Origin: Actinobacteria bacterium HGW-Actinobacteria-4
Lineage (GTDB): Bacteria; Actinomycetota; Actinomycetes; Actinomycetales; Demequinaceae
Direction of reading: 5' to 3'
DNA length: 64,000 nt
NCBI GenBank assembly: GCA_002841315.1
Contig: PHEW01000001.1
Coordinates: forward strand, 434,001-498,000
The stretch's first letter is position 1; each line of letters opens with the position of its first letter. A program made the translations under genes and the position numbers. The notes beneath the pieces were generated by a model, which had not been told where the DNA came from, did not search any database, and saw only the letters and a list, made by a program, of their open reading frames with translations. This document shows positions 34,685 to 42,828 of the stretch, piece by piece.

Positions 34685-35700
34685 TGACCGACACTTCCCC
34701 CTCCACCATGACCATGGCATCGGCCATCAATGCCGGGTTGCGCGCGGCGATGGAGCGTGACCCCAAGGTGCTGCTCATGGGCGAGGACATCGGCGCGCTG
34801 GGCGGGGTGTTCCGCGTGACCGACGGTCTCCACAAGGACTTTGGCGAGAGCCGTGTCATGGACACGCCGCTCGCGGAGTCCGGCATTGTGGGCACTGCCA
34901 TTGGGCTCGCGATGCGCGACTACCGGTCCGTGATTGAGATCCAGTTCGACGGCTTCATCTTCCCCGCCTACGACCAGATCACCACGCAGCTTGCCAAGAT
35001 GCACTACCGCTCGCGTGGCAACATCACGTTGCCCATCGTGATCCGGGTGCCATTCGCTGGCGGGATTGGCGCGGTGGAGCACCACTCGGAGAGCCCTGAG
35101 GCGCTGTTCGCCCACACCGCCGGGTTGCGCATTGTGTCTCCGGCCTCGCCGCAGGATGCCTACGACATGATCCAACAGGCCATCGCGTGCCCGGACCCCG
35201 TGCTGTTCATGGAGCCCAAGGCGCGTTACTGGGACAAGGGCGAGGTGGACACCTCGCTGGTGCTCGACAAGCTGTCCGATGCAGACGCGACCGCCGCGCT
35301 GGGCCGCGCGCGAGTGGCCCGCACCGGCGAGGACGTGACCCTCGTGGCCTACGGACCCACCATGAGGATCGCGCTTCAAGCGGCCGACGTCGCCGCCTCC
35401 GAGGGCACCAGCGTTGAAGTCATCGACCTGCGCTCGTTGTCCCCCCTAGACTCCGCGACCGTGATCCGGTCCGCGAAGAAGACCGGCCGCGCCGTGGTGG
35501 TCCACGAAGCTCCCACGGCCTATGGTGCCGGTGCCGAACTGTCCGCGCGCATCACCGAAGAGGCGTTCTTCCACATGGAAGCGCCGGTGTTGCGCGTGGG
35601 CGGTTTCCACACCCCGTACCCTGCCTCCAAGTTTGAACACGACTATCTGCCCAGCCTTGACCGCGTGCTCGACGCCATCGACCGCGTAATGACACACTGA
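34684..35700 (+). CDS. 2-oxoacid dehydrogenase E1 beta
   Basis: 338 residues; transketolase-like beta subunit. LLMGEDIGALGGVFRVTDGL and TPLAESGIVGTAIGLAM are typical; later RIVSPASPQDAYDM, EVIDLRSLSPLD and KTGRAVVVHEAPTAYGAGAE. It completes the TPP site with E1 alpha in an alpha2beta2 heterotetramer. ATG 34684 shares a base with the E1 alpha stop. Ends 26 bases before E2. Confidence 0.93.
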   Translation: MTDTSPSTMTMASAINAGLRAAMERDPKVLLMGEDIGALGGVFRVTDGLHKDFGESRVMDTPLAESGIVGTAIGLAMRDYRSVIEIQFDGFIFPAYDQITTQLAKMHYRSRGNITLPIVIRVPFAGGIGAVEHHSESPEALFAHTAGLRIVSPASPQDAYDMIQQAIACPDPVLFMEPKARYWDKGEVDTSLVLDKLSDADATAALGRARVARTGEDVTLVAYGPTMRIALQAADVAASEGTSVEVIDLRSLSPLDSATVIRSAKKTGRAVVVHEAPTAYGAGAELSARITEEAFFHMEAPVLRVGGFHTPYPASKFEHDYLPSLDRVLDAIDRVMTH

Positions 35701-35726
35701 CGTGACGGACCACCGAGGAGCCCACC

Positions 35727-37196
35727 GTGCCTAAGTTCGAACAGTTCGCAATGCCCGATGCTGGCGAAGGCCTCACCGAGGCTGACATCGTCACGTGGCG
35801 CGTGGCCGTAGGGGACACCGTCGAGATCAACCAGCCGTTGGTCGAGATTGAGACCGCCAAGTCGTTGGTGGAACTGCCGTGTCCGTACGACGGGGTAGTG
35901 ACAAAGCTGCTGGCCGCAGAAGGGGACACTGTCGAGGTTGGCGTCTTCATTGTGGAAGTGGATGTTGACCCTGACGGTGAAGCTCAGCCTGAGGAGGCTT
36001 CCGAGCAGTCGCCCGAACCGGTCCAGTCTGCTCCCTCCGGTCGCGAGGACCTCTCGTCCGACTCCTCGGCCGCCTCGGCTTCCGCTTCGTCGTCCGGTTC
36101 CACCTCAGCCACCTCCACTTCCTCCACCCCCTCCTCCACCGGGTCTTCCACCTACGGATCCGGGGCCGCCTCCGCAGCGGATGAGGGGTCTGGGGCCGTA
36201 CTTGTTGGGTATGGCGTGAAGCCCGGGTCTGCCAAGCGGCGTGCGCGCAAGGCCGACTCGTTGGAACCCATTGGCGGGGAGGGCGAGGAGTATCCGGTGT
36301 TGGCGAAGCCGCCGGTGAGGAAGCTTGCGCGTGAGTTGGGGATTGACCTGAACTCGGTGACTCCGTCCGGGCCCGGTGGGATTGTGACCCGTGGGGACGT
36401 GGAGCAGCACGCCAAGGCTACGTCGGCGAAGGCGCTTGCGACGTACCCCGGTGATGACCAGCCGTGGCTCGAGTCGGGGACCGTGAGCGAGGACGGCCGG
36501 TCTACGCGTGTGCCGGTGAAGTCGGTGCGCAAGCGCACGGCCGAAGCCATGGTGATCTCGGCGTTCACGGCGCCTCACGTGACGGAGTTCCTCACTGTTG
36601 ATGTCACCGAGACCATGAACCTCGTGTCGCGGCTGAAGGCCGACCGCGACTTTGCCGACGTGCGCGTCACGCCGCTGTTGATTGTGGCGAAGGCGTTGCT
36701 GCTCGCGGTGCGCCGTCACCCGGAGGTCAATGCGTCGTGGGACGAGGCCAATCAGGAGATTGTCTACAAGCACTACGTGAACCTCGGCATCGCGGCGCAA
36801 ACCCCGCGTGGCCTGGTGGTCCCCAACATCAAGCACGCTCACCGGTTGTCGTTGCACAACCTCGCGGTGGAGCTCCAAGACCTCACCGCCGAAGCGCGGG
36901 CAGGCAAGCTCAGCCCGGCGTCGATGGGCGACGGCACCATCACGATCACCAACGTGGGCGCGCTCGGCATCGACACCGGCACCCCGATTCTGAACCCGGG
37001 CGAGGCCGCGATCTTGGCCTTCGGTGCGATCCGTCAGCAGCCGTGGGTGCATGAGGGCGAGATCCAGATCCGTTGGGTCACGCAACTCGCTCTCAGCTTT
37101 GACCACCGCTTGGTTGACGGCGGTCTGGGCGCGCGCTTGCTCGCCGACGTGGGCCGCGTGATGAACGACCCCGCCCAGGGACTGGTCTGGGCGTAG
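35727..37196 (+). CDS. Dihydrolipoamide acyltransferase (E2)
   Basis: 489 residues. One lipoyl domain (residues 1-80) with the lipoylated Lys in ETAKSLVELP, then a long Ser/Glu/Pro/Thr linker with a run of Ser, a peripheral-subunit binding domain (KPPVRKLARELGIDLNSV and GGIVTRGDVEQHA), and the catalytic domain ending in LSFDHRLVDGGLGAR, with catalytic His and Asp. It passes the acyl group from E1 to CoA. GTG 35727 follows GAGGAG. No E3 lies nearby, so a shared lipoamide dehydrogenase must be encoded elsewhere. Confidence 0.94.
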   Translation: MPKFEQFAMPDAGEGLTEADIVTWRVAVGDTVEINQPLVEIETAKSLVELPCPYDGVVTKLLAAEGDTVEVGVFIVEVDVDPDGEAQPEEASEQSPEPVQSAPSGREDLSSDSSAASASASSSGSTSATSTSSTPSSTGSSTYGSGAASAADEGSGAVLVGYGVKPGSAKRRARKADSLEPIGGEGEEYPVLAKPPVRKLARELGIDLNSVTPSGPGGIVTRGDVEQHAKATSAKALATYPGDDQPWLESGTVSEDGRSTRVPVKSVRKRTAEAMVISAFTAPHVTEFLTVDVTETMNLVSRLKADRDFADVRVTPLLIVAKALLLAVRRHPEVNASWDEANQEIVYKHYVNLGIAAQTPRGLVVPNIKHAHRLSLHNLAVELQDLTAEARAGKLSPASMGDGTITITNVGALGIDTGTPILNPGEAAILAFGAIRQQPWVHEGEIQIRWVTQLALSFDHRLVDGGLGARLLADVGRVMNDPAQGLVWA

Positions 37197-37329
37197 CCCC
37201 GGCCCAACCGGAGCCCGAAACCCGCTCTCAACCCTGCAAAGCGCCCTACTGGACACCCTTGGTACGGTTTCCGACCCGCGCTGTTCCTGCTGGACAGATT
37301 TGGGACGCGCTAGCCTTGGTACCGTCCCT

Positions 37330-37343
37330 CGCAACCGGTTGCG
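37330..37343. promoter_or_regulatory. LacI-type palindrome
   Basis: CGCAACCGGTTGCG is a perfect 14-base palindrome fitting the LacI-family form GCAAnCGnTTGC. It lies 38 bases before the membrane protein start at 37381. Upstream, CTGGACA and CTTGGTACNGT each occur twice as direct repeats (37249-37271 and about 37290-37325). No lacI gene is in the window. Confidence 0.45.
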
Positions 37344-37380
37344 GGCCGCGTCCAGCGCGGCAGAGAGCGGGTCGCTGATC

Positions 37381-37755
37381 ATGTCCGAACACACCACCGA
37401 GATAGGGCACATCCCCACGAGACCGAACGACAACGCGTGGTTTGCGATGGGCCTCGCACTCGCTCCGCTGTTGATGATCGCCTACGCGTGGTGGCTTTGG
37501 GGCGTGACCGGTCAACACGCGGCCACCGGTGGCGCCAACGACATCCTGAGCGGCCGCGGCGGAGCCTACTGGGCATCGGGCTCCCTCATCGCGTTGACGG
37601 GAACCTACTTTGGAGTTCGCGGTCACAACTTTGCTGTGCGCGGCCTCGCGACGAATGGGCGAATGGCACGTGTCTGGGCGGCTCTCGGCATCGTTGTCGC
37701 CCTCGCGATGATCGTGAGCGCCTTCACGATCGGCACCTTGGCAGTGCAGGAGTAG
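37381..37755 (+). CDS. Small membrane protein, unknown
   Basis: 124 residues. Three hydrophobic segments: AMGLALAPLLMIAYAWWLWG, then ASGSLIALTGTYFGVRG and VWAALGIVVALAMIVSAFTI. The middle pattern (a Gly-rich helix with YFGVRG, basic residues, another helix) resembles DUF4190-like proteins, which have helix-loop-helix pairs with an AARRG-type loop. No strong ribosome site. A LacI-type palindrome precedes it. The next gene is similar in layout, so the two may be distant duplicates. Confidence 0.6.
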   Translation: MSEHTTEIGHIPTRPNDNAWFAMGLALAPLLMIAYAWWLWGVTGQHAATGGANDILSGRGGAYWASGSLIALTGTYFGVRGHNFAVRGLATNGRMARVWAALGIVVALAMIVSAFTIGTLAVQE

Positions 37756-37819
37756 CCAGCCTCCTTCGTCCTCACAGGTCTGAGCGTTACGATGGTGGCT
37801 AGGTGCGAGGAGGTGCCGC

Positions 37820-38272
37820 ATGACTGATGGACCGGTGTTTATGCCTCACCCCGATGACCCTCCAGCGGGATCAACCCCTCCAAAGAACAGTCCACCTCCT
37901 GCTGAACCAGTTGCCGACGTTGCTGCGGTGATCGCGAGCATGCCCACGCGCATCGAGGGTGACGACCCAGCGGAGCAGGACAGCCTAGGCCAGTGGTCGC
38001 TATGGACTGGTGGACTCGCCGCGTTCCTGATGCTCCTTCAGTATGGGTTGGGCCGCGTACCCTTGATCATCCCGGCGCTCATCGCGGGCGTCGCGATCTA
38101 CTTTGGCGTCCGCGGCCTTGCCGCCGCGCGGCGCGGGTCTGCCTCAAACGCGTGGATGTCGATGTTGGGTATTGCGACCGCGGTGCTCGCGTTGGTCTCG
38201 ATCGCGCTGTATTACCTGATAATCGTGGCATTCGTCGCGACAGTGCTCGACGGCGTGACACCAGCGTCCTGA
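37820..38272 (+). CDS. DUF4190-like membrane protein
   Basis: 150 residues. A Pro-rich cytoplasmic N-terminus (about 60 residues) precedes two to three helices: WTGGLAAFLMLLQYGLGRVP, LIAGVAIYFGVRGLAAARRG, and MLGIATAVLALVSIALYYLII. GVRGLAAARRGSASNAW is the characteristic loop of DUF4190-type proteins. CGAGGAGGT precedes the ATG. It ends 125 bases before the convergent AlkZ-like gene; that gap has only the short dyad GGTCTA-C-TAGACC (38273-38285). Confidence 0.65.
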   Translation: MTDGPVFMPHPDDPPAGSTPPKNSPPPAEPVADVAAVIASMPTRIEGDDPAEQDSLGQWSLWTGGLAAFLMLLQYGLGRVPLIIPALIAGVAIYFGVRGLAAARRGSASNAWMSMLGIATAVLALVSIALYYLIIVAFVATVLDGVTPAS

Positions 38273-38397
38273 GGTCTACTAGACCGGGATCCGATCGACG
38301 CGTCTAGTTTGGCGTGAGAAGCGGCGCCTGAACAGTCATGAAGTCGATGTCATCTTGCGTTCACTGCACCCTGCAATGGTGTGCGACCTCGACCTCC

Positions 38398-39507
38398 TCA
38401 GTTCCAGCGGACTTCCACAGGACGCCCAACGAAATGCGCGAAGGAATCGAAGGCGGCCTCGACCGCCATGCGCTCGCGTGTGTTCATCCCAACCAGGTCC
38501 GTCGCATGCGCGGCTACGACCTTTGGCTTGAGGGTCCGCTTCCAGATTCCGGCTACCCGCCCGTCCTGCACGATCGTCGCCTGGAACACTCCGTTCTTGC
38601 CCGGGATCACCGCTTCCATCTGTTCGGGCGTGACGAACAGCGAGCGGTCGCCATAGCCCAGCAAGTACTCGTCGAAGCCCGGTAGCGTCCACAGTTCACC
38701 ATCCAAGCCAGCCGCTGCCGCACCCAACTCCTCGCCTAGCACTTCAGCCGACGCGAGCATCGGCCCCGCTTCCGTCTCCACCAAAGCCAGAGCCGCGCCC
38801 GCCACCGCGATTCCCGCCCGAGCATCGGCCATCGTCAACGCTGTCCATCGCGCGAAGTCCTTGACGCTCGCGGGTCCGTGCGAGCGGAAGTACCTCAGCG
38901 CGATCCAGCCCAGCGCCTCGTCGCGTTCGGGGGTGTGGGGGTCTGGCACCCAATCGTCGAGCAGCACGAAGGTCTGCTCCTTGCCCACATGCGGTGCGAT
39001 GGCAGTGACGCCCAACTGGCTCGCGAACCACAACAGGTGATACGCCAGTTGGGAGGCGGTCGCGACGCCCGCAGCGTTCAGCGCCTCGACGCACTCGGCG
39101 CGCGTGAGGCGGTTGCCACCTTCGAGCGCGCCGCGCAGCACGTCCACCGCCCGGAGAGCCTCGGCCTCCTCGAGCCCCAAGTACGCCCGGCGCTTGACGC
39201 CGTCGGCGAGCGGGCGCGCGCCAAGAATCCTCACCATCCACGCCGCGTCTCGCGCGGGTACCAAGTGCACGGTCCCGCGCATCGGCCATGTGCGCAATGC
39301 CTCCTTGCGCTCCAACGCGGCGAGCACCTCCGCCTCTGTGGAGCCCGGCATCCGCACTCCAAGCGACCAGTGGCCACTCGCAACGTCTTGTGCCTGCATG
39401 GCGCCAAACCAATCGACGATGCTGGCAACAGAGCGCGGTTGGGAACCGCCGTTGAGCAACAGGGCTTGCATGCGCAGTGCGCGCACGTGGGCTCCGGTAA
39501 GAATCAC
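38398..39507 (-). CDS. Winged-helix DNA-binding protein (AlkZ-like, HTH_42)
   Basis: 369 residues. N-terminal VDWFGAMQAQDVASGHWSLG has the Q-A-Q motif corresponding to the catalytic QxQ of AlkZ-type glycosylases that unhook DNA crosslinks; WPMRGTVHLVPARDAAWM is the conserved next segment. Middle winged-helix repeats and the C-terminal RNGV/PGKNGVFQATIVQDG-GRVAG-like strand (here VFQATIVQDGRVAGIW) match the family. Some family members are resistance or repair proteins, most are untested. GTG 39507 avoids overlap with the upstream gene, whose stop is at 39518; an in-frame ATG at 39549 would overlap it. Confidence 0.82.
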   Translation of the reverse strand: MILTGAHVRALRMQALLLNGGSQPRSVASIVDWFGAMQAQDVASGHWSLGVRMPGSTEAEVLAALERKEALRTWPMRGTVHLVPARDAAWMVRILGARPLADGVKRRAYLGLEEAEALRAVDVLRGALEGGNRLTRAECVEALNAAGVATASQLAYHLLWFASQLGVTAIAPHVGKEQTFVLLDDWVPDPHTPERDEALGWIALRYFRSHGPASVKDFARWTALTMADARAGIAVAGAALALVETEAGPMLASAEVLGEELGAAAAGLDGELWTLPGFDEYLLGYGDRSLFVTPEQMEAVIPGKNGVFQATIVQDGRVAGIWKRTLKPKVVAAHATDLVGMNTRERMAVEAAFDSFAHFVGRPVEVRWN

Positions 39508-39517
39508 GCTCCGAACG

Positions 39518-40762
39518 CTACCTCCCGGAGCCGACACTCGCGCGGCCATACACGAGGCGGCGCAGCAACCATTCGAAGGGGCCTTGCTTGCCGGCCTTGT
39601 CGAGCGCGTAGGCGATCAGCGCGGTGACGAGCCACAGGGCGATAGAGAACACAGCGACTCCTGCGTAGCCCAACTGGTATCCGAAGCCCAACCCCCACAC
39701 GGACAGAACCGACACTGCGATGATCGACTGGAGCAGATAGCCGGTGAGCGAGCGCTCGCCCAGCGATGCCACGGCGCGCACAGGGCCGCGCCTTCCATAG
39801 CCGTGCAGACGATGAGCCAAGAGCCCGAAGCCAGCGATGTACCCCAGGCCAGCCACCGAGCCGCCGGCCATGGACAGCCATGCCGCAAGCGCGCTTCCGA
39901 CGAGGTCTGGTGTCCAGGCTCCCAACGCGATGAGCGTTGCGGGCGTCGCGGATGCGATGCCCACCACCATGCCGACGCCAAAGGTCAACCTGAGCTCGCG
40001 CAGATGCGCGCCGGGGTTTGTCAGCCAGCCCGCACGGTGCAGCATCATGCCCGCCAGGACGAGCGGCAGGAAGAGAATCAGGAACACAGAAAGCACGCCC
40101 GTGGTGATGGTTGCGAAGAGGCCCTCGACCATGCTCATCGCGTAGGGAGACAACTCGAGGGGGATTTCCGTGGCCTCCGCGTCTTGGCGGTAGCTCCACG
40201 CCACGATCAGCGCGACGAGCGGCAGGCTAACGAGAAAGTTGAACGCGACCGCCGCGATCGTGACGCGCCTGAGCACGCGATCCGAGACCGCGACGAACGC
40301 TAGCGCGATCAAACCCGTGAGCCCGTACGGCGCGAGGATGTCGCCCTGGAACAGGAACACCGCGTGCAGTCCACCCAACACGATGAGCCACACGCTGCGC
40401 TTGGCGAGCAGAATGCGAGCATGCTTGGCTCCATATCCTGGTGGCGCCCCTGCGGCATCAAGCCGCGCGATGAGGCGCGAGGCCATCATGGCCATGCCAA
40501 AGCCGTAGAGAATGGCAAACATGGGGCGGGAGCGCTCAAGGATCAACAGTGCCTCCGTGGCGCGAACCCAGCGATCCAGGTCGCTGGGGTCCGCGAAGTT
40601 GCCGTAGAAGTCCAGCGAGCGACCGTAGACGTGCCATGGCATGTTGGCCAGCGCGATGAACAGCAGCATGAAGCCGCGGGCGATGTCCGGGGCGAGAGAG
40701 CGTTCGGACTTCGAGAGGGACGCGCTCGCGATGGGCGCGGGCGCTGGCGGTGCCATAGTCAT
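39518..40762 (-). CDS. DUF418 family membrane protein (YeiB-like)
   Basis: 414 residues, about ten spans. SERSLAPDIARGFMLLFIAL at the N-terminus and the C-terminal YLLQSIIAVSVLSVWGLG followed by later LDKAGKQGPFEWLLRRLVYG are hallmarks of DUF418 proteins (GPxEWLxR motif). Related to acyltransferase-3-like membrane enzymes; function unknown. ATG 40762 has AAGGAG well spaced; upstream codons in the same frame are spurious. The start faces the 664-base region that carries structured RNA element A. Confidence 0.86.
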   Translation of the reverse strand: MTMAPPAPAPIASASLSKSERSLAPDIARGFMLLFIALANMPWHVYGRSLDFYGNFADPSDLDRWVRATEALLILERSRPMFAILYGFGMAMMASRLIARLDAAGAPPGYGAKHARILLAKRSVWLIVLGGLHAVFLFQGDILAPYGLTGLIALAFVAVSDRVLRRVTIAAVAFNFLVSLPLVALIVAWSYRQDAEATEIPLELSPYAMSMVEGLFATITTGVLSVFLILFLPLVLAGMMLHRAGWLTNPGAHLRELRLTFGVGMVVGIASATPATLIALGAWTPDLVGSALAAWLSMAGGSVAGLGYIAGFGLLAHRLHGYGRRGPVRAVASLGERSLTGYLLQSIIAVSVLSVWGLGFGYQLGYAGVAVFSIALWLVTALIAYALDKAGKQGPFEWLLRRLVYGRASVGSGR

Positions 40763-40879
40763 GAAATCTCCTTGGTAGACAGTGCCACAGTAGGGGTCGC
40801 GTGCGCTCTGGAGTATCGGGCTTCCGCCTGATTCGTATCGGCCATCAGGATGATTGTCTTCGCCTTCGCACGGCACTGG

Positions 40880-40971
40880 TTCTCCACAGATTTCATCCAC
40901 AACCCTGTGCATGGAAGAGGTATCCGTGCTCACCGCCGGTGGATAGACCTGTGGCAATCATGTGGATGAAA
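40880..40971. promoter_or_regulatory. DnaA-box-like cluster and inverted repeat, element A upstream part
   Basis: Contains TTCTCCACA (40880-40888), TCATCCACA (40893-40901) and its inverted copy TGTGGATGA (40961-40969), each one base from TTATCCACA. The last two belong to a perfect 11-base inverted repeat, TTTCATCCACA (40891-40901) and TGTGGATGAAA (40961-40971). The same kind of cluster precedes element B. 40763-40879 holds only the DUF418 promoter; I see no gene in it. Confidence 0.45.
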
Positions 40972-41024
40972 ATTGGTGTCCATCTGGGGTTGCGCGGCCC
41001 TCACCGCAGGAGTAGACCTGGGTT

Positions 41025-41380
41025 ATCGAGACAAGGTTCTACCGCTCGAGATGGACCGGGAGAACGGGATCAGAAGCTTTGGGAAACCAAGGTGGACGCC
41101 CCGGAGGAACGGCTCAGATCGTTGGTAGATCAGGCCTTGACTCGGGTGTTTCGGACAACGGCAGTCCATGTCGAAGGGTTCTCTCGCAAGAGGGTTCTTG
41201 GAGAACTGTGGGTGACGGCACAGGGTCTGACGGGCCCGGAACATCGACCGAGAGGTCGCCTCCGCTTGCGGAGGTGGTGTCGCATCGTCTACCGCGGCCG
41301 ACGGATCGCCGGGCAACCGGCGGCTCGTCTACTTGAGGTCATGGCAAGGCCCCCAGACGCTTACTCTGGGGGCCTTCGCC
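41025..41380 (+). ncRNA. Structured RNA element A (unknown family, paired with element B)
   Basis: The 238-base core (41143-41380) is homologous to 46698-46936. The first 90 bases are over 90% identical, and the rest is kept mainly as structure. Hairpins: GGAC/GTCC (41153-41156/41164-41167), GTTCTC/GAGAAC (41178-41183/41201-41206), CTGTG/CACAG (41206-41210/41219-41223), GGGTC/GGCCC (41223-41227/41233-41237), CCTCCG-CTTG-CGGAGG (41259-41274), CGCCGG-GCAA-CCGGCG (41307-41322), then a terminator. TTGCGC (40990-40995) and TAGACC (41013-41018), spaced 17, are conserved in element B and are a plausible promoter. An open frame spans the region, but the copy in B is broken by stops, so I call RNA. 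Orientation is inferred from the terminator. Confidence 0.62.
41346..41376 (+). terminator. Terminator of RNA element A
   Basis: AAGGCCCCCAGA (41346-41357), loop CGCTTAC, TCTGGGGGCCTT (41365-41376): a perfect 12-base-pair stem, extended by GGC/GCC. It differs from the B copy by compensating changes with the same loop. It could also serve the convergent MFS gene that ends at 41427. Confidence 0.85.
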
Positions 41381-41426
41381 ATGTCACCAGGAGGGGCGCG
41401 GTCCCATGGATGCGCCCCGACGCCAC

Positions 41427-42767
41427 TCACGGCTGATTGCTGATGTCCTCGATCTGCTGATTGCGTAAGTGTTGCCGGGCTTCCTCGCGTTCGGCCTCAA
41501 TGGCCGCCCGGTGGTGCGGGTAGAGGACTCTGATGCGCGGACGGTGCAGGTGGTACGTCACTTCGAGGTCCCAGTGACGGATGGACCACGCGGCAGCCGC
41601 CAGCGCCACCGCGAACGCGGCTATCGACCCGATGCCTATCGCCCAGCGCGCCCCGAACTCCTCACCAATGAAGCCGACGATGGGCGAACCGATGGGCGTG
41701 GCACCCACGAACACCAGCATGTAGAGAGCCATCACGCGGCCGCGCATGGCGGGCTCCGTCGTGGTCTGGATGGTGGCGTTGGCGGCGGTGATCATGGTGA
41801 GAGCGAAGAACCCCAACGGCACGCAAGCGATCAAGTACAACGTGAACGTGGGCGCGAGCGCGGTTGCAAGGCTCGCCACGGCGAACGCGAAGGCGGAGGC
41901 AATCACGAGCCTCACGCGCACGCGCTCACGATGCGCGGCCATGAGTGCGCCGGCGACGGAACCGATGGCCAGAACCGAGCCGATGATCCCGTAGTCGGAT
42001 GGCCCGCGCCCAAACTCGACGCGTGCCATCAACGCGCTAGTCAGCTGAAAGTTGAACCCGAAGGTAGACACCACTGACACGATCACCATGATCACCACGA
42101 TGTCCGCACGAGACTTCACATACCGGATGCCCTCACGGATCTGACCCGGCGAACGAGGGACCCGCTTCATCTCTTGCATGGTCGCGGACTTCATGGCGAC
42201 CAGCGCGACGATGGCGGCGATGAACGTGAGCCCGTTGATGATGAACACCCAGCCGGTGCCAGCGAGCGCAATGATGAAACCGGCCGACGCCGGCCCTATG
42301 AGCCGCGCGCCGTTGAACGATGCACTGTTGAGACCCACGGCATTGGGAAGGTTCTCGACCGGCACGAGCTTGGCGACAAACACCTGACGCGCCGGTGCAT
42401 CGAGGGCGGTAACGCACCCTAACGCGAACGCGAAGGCGTACACGTGCCACAACTGCACGTGGCCGGACAGCACGAGTGCGCCGAGCCCCAGCCCCAGGGC
42501 ACCTGCGGCGGATTGGGTGACGATCAACAGCCTGCGCTGGTCCACCCGGTCGGCGATCACACCGGCCCATGCGGAGAACAGCAGGAACGGCAAGAACTGG
42601 AGCCCGGTGGTGATGCCCACCGCGACCCCCGAGTTCTGGGTGAGGACCGTCAGGACTAGCCAGTCCTGTGCGATGCGCTGCATCCAGGTGCCGATGTTCG
42701 ATACGAGCGCGCCTACAAACCACAGGCGGTAGTTGGGGATGCTCAGCGACCGGAAGGTCTGGTTCAT
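41427..42767 (-). CDS. MFS transporter (MFS_3 / EntS-type)
   Basis: 446 residues, 12 spans. RSLSIPNYRLWFVGALVSNI and GTWMQRIAQDWLVLTVL are the classic start of this exporter family; AGVIADRVDQRRLLI is motif A. PARQVFVAKLVPVENLPNAV is the conserved central loop. The long C-terminal tail (WDLEVTYHLHRPRIRVLYP, then a helical EAEREEARQHLRNQQ) is typical of actinobacterial members. Substrate unknown. ATG 42767 has a GGTGGGGGG stretch immediately upstream. Same strand as the DHA2 gene ending 61 bases before, possibly one transcript. Confidence 0.87.
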   Translation of the reverse strand: MNQTFRSLSIPNYRLWFVGALVSNIGTWMQRIAQDWLVLTVLTQNSGVAVGITTGLQFLPFLLFSAWAGVIADRVDQRRLLIVTQSAAGALGLGLGALVLSGHVQLWHVYAFAFALGCVTALDAPARQVFVAKLVPVENLPNAVGLNSASFNGARLIGPASAGFIIALAGTGWVFIINGLTFIAAIVALVAMKSATMQEMKRVPRSPGQIREGIRYVKSRADIVVIMVIVSVVSTFGFNFQLTSALMARVEFGRGPSDYGIIGSVLAIGSVAGALMAAHRERVRVRLVIASAFAFAVASLATALAPTFTLYLIACVPLGFFALTMITAANATIQTTTEPAMRGRVMALYMLVFVGATPIGSPIVGFIGEEFGARWAIGIGSIAAFAVALAAAAWSIRHWDLEVTYHLHRPRIRVLYPHHRAAIEAEREEARQHLRNQQIEDISNQP

Positions 42768-42828
42768 CCCCCCACCGTATGTCGACTGCGCGGGCCGGGA
42801 GTCGCCAATGGTCCCCGACGCCTGCGCA

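Noticed and set aside
38273-38285. Palindrome GGTCTA-C-TAGACC as an operator
   Set aside because: It lies between two converging gene ends, so there is no promoter to control; probably chance or part of a weak terminator.
40801-41436. Long open frame (211 codons) across RNA element A
   Set aside because: The homologous stretch in element B has stops and an indel in this frame, and the substitutions between copies fall on paired RNA positions rather than third codon positions. A residual similarity (VFRTTAVHV and following) follows from nucleotide identity.
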